Below, piece by piece: positions 1 to 7,610 of a stretch of 18,319 bases of DNA. The DNA lies in the NCBI GenBank assembly GCA_937906165.1, contig CALCYA010000001.1, positions 1 to 18,319 on the forward strand, written 5' to 3'. The notes beneath the pieces are model-generated. The model ran no database searches and had not been told where the DNA came from. It was given only the letters and a program-made list of their open reading frames with translations. A program made the position numbers and the translations under genes. Source of the DNA: an uncultured Bacteroidales bacterium. Lineage in GTDB: Bacteria; Bacteroidota; Bacteroidia; Bacteroidales; Bacteroidaceae. Within the stretch, counting starts at the first letter, position 1. Each line of letters begins with the position of its first letter.

Positions 1-87
1 ACCGTTAAAAATCCAGCTCATGGCCGCTTGTTTGCAGGCCATTGTGCGGCAGTGCTGTGGCTCCGCACTGCCATCGCTACTTTTTGG
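1..87. other. Left-edge segment with two small hairpins
   Basis: This stretch holds two inverted repeats: ATGGCC/GGCCAT (20-25 with 37-42) and GGCAGTGC/GCACTGCC (48-55 with 65-72). The rho-independent terminator at 88-124 follows at once. It could be the 3' end of a structured RNA or the untranslated tail of a gene to the left. One forward frame has a stop at 6-8 and the others are open, so a coding end cannot be excluded. I do not recognise an RNA family. Confidence 0.3.
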
Positions 88-124
88 AGAGAGCTTCAAG
101 CAATTGGGGCTCTCTTTTTTTTTG
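88..124 (+). terminator. Rho-independent terminator of an upstream rightward transcript
   Basis: AGAGAGC (88-94) pairs with GCTCTCT (109-115) around a 14-base loop, followed by an uninterrupted run of T to 124. It ends whatever is transcribed rightward into the window. Confidence 0.75.
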
Positions 125-130
125 CTGTAT

Positions 131-224
131 AAGGCCTAAAAGGGGCTAAAAAGACTAAAAGGGCAAAAAGGAAAAGCAATTAAGGTATACTTCCCTTTTT
201 GTCCTTTATGCCCTTTAAGGCCTT
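131..224. terminator. Long imperfect palindrome between convergent transcripts
   Basis: The outer arms AAGGCC (131-136) and GGCCTT (219-224) match exactly. Between them, A/G-rich blocks on the left (AAAAGGG, AAAAAGG) face C/T-rich blocks on the right (TTCCCTTTTT, TGCCCTTTAA), so either strand can fold into a long hairpin with small bulges. It sits 38 bases beyond the ansA stop and just past the terminator of the opposite transcript. A bidirectional terminator or 3' stabiliser for the leftward yjjG-ansA mRNA is the likely role. This is inferred from position and symmetry. Confidence 0.5.
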
Positions 225-262
225 GGTCATTACAAAGCCGGCCTTTTCAATGCATCTCTTTA

Positions 263-1300
263 TTATACTGAAATCTCTCCCGCAAAGCTCTTTCCCATGC
301 GGCGGCGTACCTCTTCAACAGGAAGGTCTTTGCCCAGAAGGTACATGAGCTTTGTCAGCGCTGCCTCTACCGTGGAGTCGTGTCCGCTTATGACTCCAGC
401 CTCAAGAAGTTGCAGGCCTGTCTCATAGCGCTCCATATGTACGCTGCCGCCTGCGCATTGCGTGATGTTGATTATTATCTTGCCTTCGGCAGTAGCCTTG
501 CGGAGTGCGTCCACAAGCCACTTCTTCTGTGGAGCATTTCCGGCTCCGTAGGTCCTGAATATGATTCCTTTCAACTCTTCGGCACCTAATAATTTCTCAA
601 CGACTTCCTGCTGTATGCCGGGGAAGAGTGAGAAAATGACAATGTTGCTGTTGTATTCGTGATGTGCCTTGAGCTTGAGTCCGGGAACATACTTCCTTAT
701 GTTACGTGTGAAGAACTGTATGTCTGTTCCGGCCATTGCGAGGTTGGGGTAGTTGTTTGAACCGAATGCTCCAAAACTCTCGGAATTGATTTTTGTGGTG
801 CGGTTTCCACGCATCAGTTTCTCGTGGAAGAATACGCATACTTCGGGCACCATGGGGTTGCCTTCGGCATTCTTTGCAGCAGCAATCTCAATGGCTGTAA
901 TGAGGTTCTCCTTACCGTCGGTACGCAGTGCTCCTATCGGTAGCTGGCTTCCGGTGAGTACTACAGGTTTCATTAGGTCCTCGAGCATAAAACTGAGCGC
1001 AGAGGCTGTGAAAGACATGGTGTCTGTACCGTGGAGTATGACAAAACCGTCGTACTTCTCGTAGTTCTCTTCAATGATTGTCACTATGCGGCTCCATAGC
1101 TCGGGCTCCATATCCGATGAGTCTATCGGGGGAGTAAAGGCTATGGTGTCGATATTGATGTTCAGCTGCCTGATTTCGGGTACATGGTTGAGCAGGTGGT
1201 CGAAATTGAAGCTCTCCAATGCTCCTGTCTCGGGATTCTTGATCATACCGATTGTACCTCCTGTGTAGATAAGCAGGATTGATGTCTGGCTGTTGTCCAT
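263..1300 (-). CDS. ansA: Type I L-asparaginase (cytoplasmic)
   Basis: The gene encodes a 345-aa enzyme that hydrolyses L-asparagine to aspartate and ammonia. Two family signatures are visible: YTGGTIGM near the N-terminus, with the nucleophilic Thr at residue 16, and HGTDTM at 90-95, which carries the second Thr and the Asp of the catalytic set. GSQLPIG follows at about residue 117. There is no signal peptide, and the length is close to E. coli AnsA (about 338 aa), which fits the cytoplasmic type I group rather than the periplasmic type II. The ATG at 1298-1300 lies 10 bases after the stop of the HAD phosphatase gene, so the two genes are probably one transcript from the promoter at 2025-2057. 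No Shine-Dalgarno sequence is seen, as is usual in Bacteroidota. Confidence 0.95.
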   Translation of the reverse strand: MDNSQTSILLIYTGGTIGMIKNPETGALESFNFDHLLNHVPEIRQLNINIDTIAFTPPIDSSDMEPELWSRIVTIIEENYEKYDGFVILHGTDTMSFTASALSFMLEDLMKPVVLTGSQLPIGALRTDGKENLITAIEIAAAKNAEGNPMVPEVCVFFHEKLMRGNRTTKINSESFGAFGSNNYPNLAMAGTDIQFFTRNIRKYVPGLKLKAHHEYNSNIVIFSLFPGIQQEVVEKLLGAEELKGIIFRTYGAGNAPQKKWLVDALRKATAEGKIIINITQCAGGSVHMERYETGLQLLEAGVISGHDSTVEAALTKLMYLLGKDLPVEEVRRRMGKSFAGEISV

Positions 1301-1310
1301 ATGCTGTTGC

Positions 1311-2003
1311 TTAAAGTATTTCCTTAATCTGTAACAAACTGTTTACCTCGTATGTCGGGGCAAACGGCAACCCTGTCAAGCGCTTGGGGTTGAAGAATAT
1401 CTGTTGCATGCCTATGTTGGCTGCACCAGCGATGTCTGTCTCGAACATGTCTCCTATCATTATGCTCTCTTCCTTGCTTGAGCCTGTAGTGCGCAGCGCG
1501 TGCTCGAACAGCTCGGGACGTGGCTTGTTGATGCCTATGTCCTCGGAGAGGATAAGCGCGTCGAAGTACTTGTCGAGGCCTGCTGTCTTCATTTTGCGTG
1601 ACTGCAGTTCCTTGAAGCCGTTGGAGAGTATGAACATCCGGTATTTCGGGCGCAGGTACTCAAGCAACTCTATTGCTCCTGGGATGATGCAGCTCTTTGT
1701 GGGTATGCGTGACAGTGACTCACGGCAGAAGGTGTCTGCCAGTTCCTGATCGTTGATGCCTACACACTCCAACGGGTGGGAGTAGCGTCTCCTGTTAAGT
1801 TCTTCTTTTGTTATCTTGCCTTCGCCGTACAATCCCCATAGCATCAGGTTGTAGGGACTGTATAGACTCATATAGTGCTCAAAGGATTCAAAGAAACGTT
1901 CATAGTGAAGCATACTGTATGCCTCCCTGAACGATTCGCGCGAGGCCGCAGAGAAGTCATACAATGTGTCGTCGAGGTCTATGAACAGGTTCTTGTATCT
2001 CAT
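1311..2003 (-). CDS. HAD-superfamily phosphatase, YjjG/YfnB-like nucleotidase
   Basis: This 230-aa protein has all four HAD motifs: DLDDT (nucleophile Asp9, acid/base Asp11), LSNGF (motif II), the lysine in INKPRPELF (motif III) and GDMFETDIAGA (motif IV acidic residues). The helical cap between motifs I and II and the overall length fit subfamily IA. The pattern is closest to YjjG/YfnB, which are pyrimidine 5'-nucleotidases that remove non-canonical nucleotides. The exact substrate is not shown by the sequence. It is the first gene of a two-gene operon with ansA (10-base gap). A good Bacteroidota promoter sits about 20 bases upstream, which gives a very short leader. Confidence 0.88.
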   Translation of the reverse strand: MRYKNLFIDLDDTLYDFSAASRESFREAYSMLHYERFFESFEHYMSLYSPYNLMLWGLYGEGKITKEELNRRRYSHPLECVGINDQELADTFCRESLSRIPTKSCIIPGAIELLEYLRPKYRMFILSNGFKELQSRKMKTAGLDKYFDALILSEDIGINKPRPELFEHALRTTGSSKEESIMIGDMFETDIAGAANIGMQQIFFNPKRLTGLPFAPTYEVNSLLQIKEIL

Positions 2004-2024
2004 TACTTATTATGCAATCTATTG

Positions 2025-2057
2025 CAAAGATAGCAACAAACGAGCGAGATAAGCAAA
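2025..2057 (-). promoter_or_regulatory. Promoter of the yjjG-ansA operon
   Basis: Read on the minus strand, TTTG (2057-2054), 21 bases, then TATCTTTG (2032-2025) match the Bacteroidota -33/-7 consensus. Transcription would start near 2018, about 15 bases before the ATG. The rest of the divergent gap (2058-2292) has no gene. A near-consensus box TAAATTTG at 2279-2286, just before rsmI, lacks a well-placed -33, so I do not call an rsmI promoter. Confidence 0.75.
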
Positions 2058-2292
2058 GTTTACTTTGACATTTCACTGCAAGTGCAGTCTATATTCGCAG
2101 TTTACTGCAAATATAAGCAATAAGATAAAGAAAAAAGTATTTATCTACTTCAAATTCATTATCTCCTTCAATAGCTTTCGCATTGATTTATGCTTTTTTA
2201 AGCAAACTCGTTCTCTTTCTATGTCAAAAACCGTTTTTATTTTTCGCGTAGTTGCAGTAAAAGTGTTTATTTTGCAACTAAATTTGTCTATT

Positions 2293-2994
2293 ATGGGAAT
2301 ATTGTATGTAGTACCCACTCCTGTGGGTAATCTTGAAGATATAACTATGCGTGCCGTGCGCATACTGCGCGAGGCTGATTTTGTCTTGGCCGAGGATACA
2401 CGTACTTCGGCAAAGTTGCTCAAGCACCTCAATATCCAGGTACCGATGTATTCACACCATAAGTTCAATGAACACAAGACGGTTGGCTCTCTGGCAGAGC
2501 GCATAAGGGACTGCGAGAATCATGTTGCACTTATCTCTGATGCCGGTACTCCGGCAATCTCTGACCCCGGTTTCATGCTTGTCCGTGAGGCGGTGAAGTG
2601 TGGGGTAGAGGTACAGTGTCTTCCCGGCGCGACGGCTTTTGTACCGGCACTGGTGTGTTCTGCTTTGCCTTGCGACAAGTTTGTGTTCGAGGGCTTCCTG
2701 CCACAGAAAAAGGGACGTCAGACAAGGCTCAATTTCCTCAAGAATGAAGAGCGCACGATAATCTTCTATGAATCGCCTTATAGGGTGCTCAAGACCCTGT
2801 CCCAATTGTCCGAGGTGTTCGGTCCCGGTCGCAGTGCGGCTGCAGTGCGCGAGATATCGAAAATCCACGAGGAGTGTGTGCGTGGTACATTGGCGGAACT
2901 TGTAGAGCATTTCACTAAATGTGAGCCGCGTGGCGAGTTCGTGCTTCTTGTCGGTGGCGCAACAGAGGCTGATGCGGTTGAGGATAATGAATAA
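2293..2994 (+). CDS. rsmI: 16S rRNA (cytidine-1402-2'-O)-methyltransferase
   Basis: This 233-aa SAM-dependent tetrapyrrole-methylase-fold enzyme 2'-O-methylates C1402 of 16S rRNA at the decoding centre. The N-terminus MGILYVVPTPVGNLEDIT is the family signature, followed by AEDTR and SDAGTPAISDPG (SAM-binding loop). I chose the ATG at 2293 although the frame stays open back to 2065, because the 76 extra residues are low-complexity, unlike the family, and the family start is exactly here. It is shorter than E. coli RsmI (about 286 aa) because the C-terminal domain is missing; this is probably the norm in Bacteroidota. The next gene follows after 18 bases, which suggests an operon. Confidence 0.95.
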   Translation: MGILYVVPTPVGNLEDITMRAVRILREADFVLAEDTRTSAKLLKHLNIQVPMYSHHKFNEHKTVGSLAERIRDCENHVALISDAGTPAISDPGFMLVREAVKCGVEVQCLPGATAFVPALVCSALPCDKFVFEGFLPQKKGRQTRLNFLKNEERTIIFYESPYRVLKTLSQLSEVFGPGRSAAAVREISKIHEECVRGTLAELVEHFTKCEPRGEFVLLVGGATEADAVEDNE

Positions 2995-3012
2995 TACAAT
3001 ACTGATTTGCAG

Positions 3013-4191
3013 ATGAAACAGAGTGAGGTTACATTGGGGCGCTTCCTGCGTATCGTGCTGGTGATAATGGCGCTTGCCGTCTCTTATTTCGTGCTCAACA
3101 GCCTCAGCAGCGTGCTGTTGCCGTTTGCCATTGCGTGGTTGTTGGCCTATCTTTTGCAGCCGCTTGTAGGTTTTGTGCAGCATAGGATGCGGCTGAAATT
3201 CAGAATGCTTTCCATTGTGGTTTCTTTGTTACTGATAGGTGGTGTAGTGTATGGAATCCTGATGCTTGTCATTCCTTCTATGCTTGCCGAGTTGCTTGCG
3301 CTGAAGAATATCACGCTGTCATTCCTTAGCGCTAATATCGCGAACAGTTCTATTCCTGAGCCCGTAGTCAATTTCTTCAAGAGTGTGGCCGAAGAGAATG
3401 GCCTCGCTGCACTGCTCAGCAGCAGCGAGAATATAGAATTCAACGAATTTGTCATGAACAAGTTGAAGTACCTCCTTTTTGGTACTGCCGACCTGTTGCA
3501 GGCGATGTTCACTGTGGGTATTATCCTGCTCTACCTGTTCTTTATTCTGCTTGATTTTGAAAGGTTGTCCGAGTCGTGGACGCTTTATATTCCCAAACGT
3601 TGGCGTAATGTGACAATAAAACTATGGGATGACCTCGTCTATGGTATGAACCAGTATTTCCGTGGACAGGCCCTTGTGGCATTCTGTGTGGGGGTGCTCT
3701 TCTCGATTGGTTTTCTTATAATAGATTTCCCTGCTGCTATTGCTTTCGGAATGTTTATCGGAATCCTCAACCTTGTACCTTATCTGCAGACATTGTCACT
3801 CATCCCTATGGCGTTGCTTTCTGTGCTTGAGGCAGCGAATACGGGTGATGATTTCTGGATGATATTCCTCTCGGCCCTCATAGTGCTTGCTGTGGTACAG
3901 GTTATCCAGGATGTATTCCTTGTCCCGCTTATCATGGGTAAGCGTATGAACCTGCATCCTGCTGTCATCCTGCTCTCGCTCTCGATATGGGGACATCTGC
4001 TCGGGCTTCTGGGAATGATTGTGGCTCTTCCTTTAACGACCCTTATATTGGGTTACCTAAAGCGTTACCACGAGATCGCTGAAATTTCGGGGTACACCGA
4101 GGAGAGTACTTTCCGTGAGGCAATAGACTCGGCTTCTTTTGGTGGCAAGGAGATTATTGCTGAAGATAAACCTTCGGCAGAAGAACCTTGA
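3013..4191 (+). CDS. AI-2E / PerM-family integral membrane protein
   Basis: The 392-aa polytopic protein has about eight hydrophobic segments arranged as in the PF01594 family. There are two N-terminal helices (about residues 11-48), a third at about 65-90, a soluble linker (about 90-155), and then a helix-rich second half, with VALPLTTLILGYLKRYHE near the end. Family members have been tied to autoinducer-2 export, Na+/H+ exchange or general permease roles; nothing here decides the substrate. A TTG two codons earlier (3007) is in frame, but the ATG at 3013 is preferred. It lies 18 bases after rsmI and is probably co-transcribed. The acidic C-terminal tail is cytoplasmic-like. No terminator is visible between its stop and the tRNA promoter. 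Confidence 0.87.
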   Translation: MKQSEVTLGRFLRIVLVIMALAVSYFVLNSLSSVLLPFAIAWLLAYLLQPLVGFVQHRMRLKFRMLSIVVSLLLIGGVVYGILMLVIPSMLAELLALKNITLSFLSANIANSSIPEPVVNFFKSVAEENGLAALLSSSENIEFNEFVMNKLKYLLFGTADLLQAMFTVGIILLYLFFILLDFERLSESWTLYIPKRWRNVTIKLWDDLVYGMNQYFRGQALVAFCVGVLFSIGFLIIDFPAAIAFGMFIGILNLVPYLQTLSLIPMALLSVLEAANTGDDFWMIFLSALIVLAVVQVIQDVFLVPLIMGKRMNLHPAVILLSLSIWGHLLGLLGMIVALPLTTLILGYLKRYHEIAEISGYTEESTFREAIDSASFGGKEIIAEDKPSAEEP

Positions 4192-4224
4192 TGAGTACAG
4201 TGATCTAAAAAACGGAACAAAAAG

Positions 4225-4255
4225 TTTGTAGATTCAAAATAAATGCCTATCTTTG
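4225..4255 (+). promoter_or_regulatory. Promoter of tRNA-Lys
   Basis: TTTG (4225-4228), 19 bases, then TATCTTTG (4248-4255) exactly match the Bacteroidota consensus. The expected start near 4262 lies about 18 bases before the mature tRNA. Confidence 0.85.
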
Positions 4256-4279
4256 CACTCGCTTAACGGCAATTAGGTA

Positions 4280-4352
4280 GACTCGCTAGCTCAGCAGGTA
4301 GAGCACATCCCTTTTAAGGATGGGGTCTTGGGTTCGAGCCCCAAGCGAGTCA
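4280..4352 (+). tRNA. tRNA-Lys (anticodon TTT)
   Basis: A full cloverleaf can be drawn. The acceptor GACTCGC (4280-4286) pairs with GCGAGTC (4345-4351), with discriminator A at 4352. The D-arm is GCTC/GAGC. The anticodon stem CATCC/GGATG encloses loop CTTTTAA with anticodon TTT. The T-arm TTGGG/CCCAA has loop TTCGAGC. The CCA end is not encoded. The integrase gene starts about 300 bases downstream on the same strand, so the tRNA 3' end is a natural attachment site for the element. No second copy of the tRNA end that would mark attR is present inside the window. Confidence 0.97.
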
Positions 4353-4358
4353 CAGAGT

Positions 4359-4375
4359 GAGTCCAGGCGAATCAC
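4359..4375 (+). repeat. Degenerate copy of the tRNA-Lys 3' end
   Basis: The sequence GAGTCCAGGCGAATCAC resembles the tRNA 3' segment at 4336-4353, with 14 of 18 aligned positions identical and one gap. It starts seven bases after the tRNA. It may be a scar of an earlier tRNA-targeted integration or chance similarity; it cannot form a tRNA itself. Confidence 0.35.
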
Positions 4376-4380
4376 GAAAT

Positions 4381-4414
4381 AAAAAGGGGAAAGTTTCAAA
4401 ACTTTCCCCTTTTT
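4381..4414 (+). terminator. Terminator after tRNA-Lys
   Basis: AAAAAGGGGAAAGT (4381-4394) pairs perfectly with ACTTTCCCCTTTTT (4401-4414) around a six-base loop, and the right arm itself supplies the T tract. Because of the A/T ends it could work on both strands. Confidence 0.88.
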
Positions 4415-4524
4415 GCGTGTTTGTAGGGCATAAATTAAGGAAAATCAATAGTTTATTAGTTAGATAGTTCGTAAAAAAGTTTAACAACAGTTATTTCCTA
4501 AAAAGTACAGAAAAAGACAAAAAT

Positions 4525-4565
4525 TGCAAACCAAGTGCAAACCAAATGCAAACCAGGTTGCAAAT
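4525..4565 (+). repeat. Short direct repeats, candidate integrase arm sites
   Basis: TGCAAACCA occurs at 4525, 4536 and 4547 (11-base spacing), followed by a partial copy TGCAAAT at 4559. They lie 90-130 bases before the integrase start, between the attachment side and the gene. Tyrosine integrases of this group use short directly repeated arm-type sites, so that role is likely. They could also let the integrase repress its own promoter. The 4415-4650 gap holds no gene; its reverse-strand open frame is low-complexity. Confidence 0.55.
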
Positions 4566-4650
4566 AACGGCTATAATTTGCCCTTGAAGGTGTTTTTTCT
4601 GAAGATTTATCTTTTTTTAACTTTTGGGAGTGCTTAAAATTTTTACAACT

Positions 4651-5817
4651 ATGTCTAAACATGTAAGAGTGGTCTTTGACCGCAGAAAGAGAGTCGAAGC
4701 AACAGGTAAGGGTAATGTTGAAATCATAATCCAACTATCACGACTTGCGGTAAAGAAAATCATCGTGGACTCAATGACTCCCGAAGAATGGGAAGTTTAC
4801 AAAGATGCGCCCTATTTGAAAAAGGAAGTTGCGAACTATGAGAAGATAGTAAATGCAATGGAGCTGCTTGGCGAAGATATGACTGTGGATAATTTCAATA
4901 AGCATATCGGGGTAGATACACCGGTAAGAAATACCTCGAAGAAGAAATCAAATGAGAGTGTTTCGGAGACCAAAGACGAGCGTATAAATGAGAGCTTCCT
5001 CGATTTTATGCACGATGCTATCGTAAAAGAGAAATCAGCAGCGACAACCAAACGGCAGAAATTCGTTGCTCTTGATGCTCTTCGCAGATGGGGTGGAATA
5101 GTGACATTCGCAGACATCTCCACAAAGAAATTGAGAGAATACGATGCGTGGCTACGAGAAGATGGAACACGTAGCGATGTGGCTGTTAATAACTACCACA
5201 AGCGTACTAAAATGTATGTAAGGCAGGCGTATGAAAAAGGTATTATAGAAAAGGACTATTATTCAATGGTACATTTTCCTCGTGGCAAATGCAAGGAGCG
5301 TAATCCTCTATCTGAGGCTGAATTGATGAAACTGCGTACAGTAGAACTGCCCTCAAGAGAGGCAAGAGTGCGCGACCTTTTCATCTTCTCTGCATATACA
5401 GGGCTTGCTTTTTGTGATGCACAGGCATTTGATTTCTTTACAATGGCTGAACAAAGAGGAGATATGTTCTATATTGACGGCTCTCGACTAAAAACAGGAA
5501 CAAAATTTTATACGCCCATTTTACCACCCGCAATGGAAGTATTAAAGAGGTATAATTTTCAGTTGCCGAAAATAAGTAACCAAAAGGGCAACGAATATTT
5601 GCGAGTGGTAAAATCTATCGCAGGAATAAGGAAACCGCTAACTTTCCACGTAGCCCGGCACTCATTCGCAACATTGAGCCTATCACACGATGTACCTATT
5701 GAGAAGGTCGCCCGTATGTTGGGGCACACAGACATCAAGACAACGCAGATTTACGCAAAAATCTTGAAATCTACAATAGAAACCTACGCTACAGAATTGA
5801 GCAAGGCAATCATTTGA
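4651..5817 (+). CDS. Tyrosine-type site-specific integrase (Bacteroidota group)
   Basis: This 388-aa phage integrase has an N-terminal arm-binding domain (about 1-85), a SAM-like core-binding domain (about 110-205) and a C-terminal catalytic domain (about 225-380). Visible catalytic residues are Lys281 in the beta-hairpin (LKTGTKF), His333 and Arg336 (HVARHSF), His359 (GHTD) and the nucleophile Tyr368 (TQIYAKI). The first arginine of the usual set is absent: the TGLR position reads TGLAFCD, with Ala253. This is common in Bacteroidota integrases such as the CTnDOT type. I prefer the ATG at 4651 to the upstream in-frame TTG at 4624. The last 8 bases overlap the convergent tail gene. It probably drives integration and excision at the adjacent tRNA-Lys. 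Confidence 0.93.
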   Translation: MSKHVRVVFDRRKRVEATGKGNVEIIIQLSRLAVKKIIVDSMTPEEWEVYKDAPYLKKEVANYEKIVNAMELLGEDMTVDNFNKHIGVDTPVRNTSKKKSNESVSETKDERINESFLDFMHDAIVKEKSAATTKRQKFVALDALRRWGGIVTFADISTKKLREYDAWLREDGTRSDVAVNNYHKRTKMYVRQAYEKGIIEKDYYSMVHFPRGKCKERNPLSEAELMKLRTVELPSREARVRDLFIFSAYTGLAFCDAQAFDFFTMAEQRGDMFYIDGSRLKTGTKFYTPILPPAMEVLKRYNFQLPKISNQKGNEYLRVVKSIAGIRKPLTFHVARHSFATLSLSHDVPIEKVARMLGHTDIKTTQIYAKILKSTIETYATELSKAII

Positions 5818-7609
5818 CCTTATAGAATACCCCTTTCAATAACTGCGACATTCCATTTTCAGTGAATGTTGCAGTTATTTTTTCACACAGATACCTCTGC
5901 CCTTTGATATAGAACAGGGCACGAGGGTTAGGTATATCATCTGCAAGAAAAGAAAATGTATATTTCACTGTTTCATCAAGAGTATAAAGCTGCTCTGCAT
6001 TGTTATATCCTCTTGTAAGACGAAGCGACATATCCGTTATATGGTATGTTCTCTCGCCTGTAACTGTTATATAGTCAATAATTGGAAAGGGTGTCAGATA
6101 TTCGTTTAGTTCTTTGCCCGTCCAAAAACCAAGATAGAGTTTATCGAAAAACTCCGCTCTCTTCTCCTTTTCCCCGGCAAGCAAATTATTTACAACGGGC
6201 ATCTGTTGCCCCGACGGGTTCCAGCCGTTATTGTCATTCGTATGCTCGTAGTTCTCTTCTGATGCAGAACCGTCGTACTCCGGCACATCAAGGTATATGC
6301 ACCAATTATAATTATAAAGGTTGTCTATCCAAACAGGGACACACTTTAGTTCTATACTCTCGCTTCCGTCCTTTGAACCTTTGCGTTCACGGAACACATT
6401 TATAGGCATAACCACATACTCCTGTTGCCACCAAGTAAAGTCGCCTGTACGCTTCCGACAATAAAAGCACCTTGCGACAAAATAGGTATCAACATCCTTT
6501 ACATAGAAAATGTAGTTCATAGCACGCACGCAACCGCTTCTCTCATACCAATAACCGCCTCTATCGTCCGAGTCGTCCATATATTGATAAAGATAATACT
6601 CAAATTCTCCCATATCGGGAAACTCCTTTACAGAACGCCTGTTCTCGTTGATGAACCAATCGCAGACATAACTCTTCCACGCTTGGTGGTCGCAGTCCGC
6701 AAAGCGCATACCGACCTGCTCGATGTACTTGCAGGCATTATCCTGTGAGACATCGGCAGAATAACTATCTACAACCTTGTCGATACGGCAAGGCGGTATC
6801 TCCTCTTGTTCACTTCGGGTAAAGCGGAACACGATGCTGTGCGCCTTATGGTCGATACTGAAATCACCCCCAAGCAGATAGCCCAACTGCTCGAAGAACT
6901 CCGTAACAGTCCAATGAGGCAGAACAGACTCCCAATAGTAATTCTCCCAAGCATAGGGTAGGGCATTACATATTATGAGGTACTTATATTGAGAGTTCTC
7001 TATTTCCGAAATATCTACCGAATAACGAAGTTTGGAACATATAAGTCTTATTATATATAAAAGGTAAGGCTGAAACGAGAGTCCTTTCACATCGCTTCCC
7101 CATTGCCACTCCGCACCCGATGACGGCTTTGTTATTTCATTCTGCACATTTCCGCTGGAGTTATTCACCCACGGAAGAGCAATATAATTTTGGTCGCGGT
7201 CAATACCTCGCCAACTATCGTATGGCGATGAAGTAAGACTCGGAGAATATGAGCCAAGCTGCAATTCATTGATATAAATTTCATCAAAAGTCTCGTCATA
7301 ATTCTGTACGCTACGACCTTCCAAAAATTGAGTCTTTACCTCGCTTTCAGAAATGCTTGTAACGGTGATTATTCCCGACCTTGAAAATGCCTTATCCGAA
7401 ATCGTACACTCAAAATTTACCTGCTTCTTTTCAACATCGGTACGGTGAATATTGCCGAATATTGCAATGTTCTCACTGCACCCTTTCAGCGGAAAGGTAA
7501 TAGAGAGCGAATAGGAGTCCGAACCTGTAAAGTGCCTGTTCTCGGCCACGAACTGAAACGAAGAGCCTTTCTTTATGTAGGCTGGCTTGCCATTAACAAT
7601 TATCTGCAT
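5810..7609 (-). CDS. Putative phage tail-tip protein following the tape measure
   Basis: I do not recognise a named domain in this 599-aa protein. It begins directly after the tape measure gene (one base between the TAA and this ATG), in the slot where siphophages encode distal-tail or tail-tip/baseplate proteins. The N-terminus MQIIVNGKPAYIKKGSSFQF is beta-rich and the rest is rich in Trp, Tyr and Asp, with no membrane segment or signal peptide. This fits a beta-sandwich structural protein. It is the last leftward gene, and its stop overlaps the convergent integrase by 8 bases. Its 3' end contains the integrase terminator at 5838-5883, so the codons there serve two purposes. The tail role is inferred from position. 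Confidence 0.65.
   Translation of the reverse strand: MQIIVNGKPAYIKKGSSFQFVAENRHFTGSDSYSLSITFPLKGCSENIAIFGNIHRTDVEKKQVNFECTISDKAFSRSGIITVTSISESEVKTQFLEGRSVQNYDETFDEIYINELQLGSYSPSLTSSPYDSWRGIDRDQNYIALPWVNNSSGNVQNEITKPSSGAEWQWGSDVKGLSFQPYLLYIIRLICSKLRYSVDISEIENSQYKYLIICNALPYAWENYYWESVLPHWTVTEFFEQLGYLLGGDFSIDHKAHSIVFRFTRSEQEEIPPCRIDKVVDSYSADVSQDNACKYIEQVGMRFADCDHQAWKSYVCDWFINENRRSVKEFPDMGEFEYYLYQYMDDSDDRGGYWYERSGCVRAMNYIFYVKDVDTYFVARCFYCRKRTGDFTWWQQEYVVMPINVFRERKGSKDGSESIELKCVPVWIDNLYNYNWCIYLDVPEYDGSASEENYEHTNDNNGWNPSGQQMPVVNNLLAGEKEKRAEFFDKLYLGFWTGKELNEYLTPFPIIDYITVTGERTYHITDMSLRLTRGYNNAEQLYTLDETVKYTFSFLADDIPNPRALFYIKGQRYLCEKITATFTENGMSQLLKGVFYKVK
5838..5883 (+). terminator. Integrase terminator inside the convergent tail gene
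   Basis: AATAACTGCGACATTC (5838-5853) pairs with GAATGTTGCAGTTATT (5864-5879) in 16 pairs, one of them G-U, around a 10-base loop. Six T follow (5878-5883). The wobble pair forms only in the rightward RNA and the T run lies only on that side, so it stops integrase transcription and not the tail transcript. Confidence 0.85.
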
Positions 7610-7610
7610 A

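Noticed and set aside
2065..2292. N-terminal extension of RsmI from the first open start
   Set aside because: The extra 76 residues are Lys/Phe/Ile-rich and not family-like; the RsmI signature starts at 2293.
2452..3183. 243-codon minus-strand frame across rsmI
   Set aside because: Shadow of the rsmI coding strand, His/Arg/Gln-rich with no recognisable domain.
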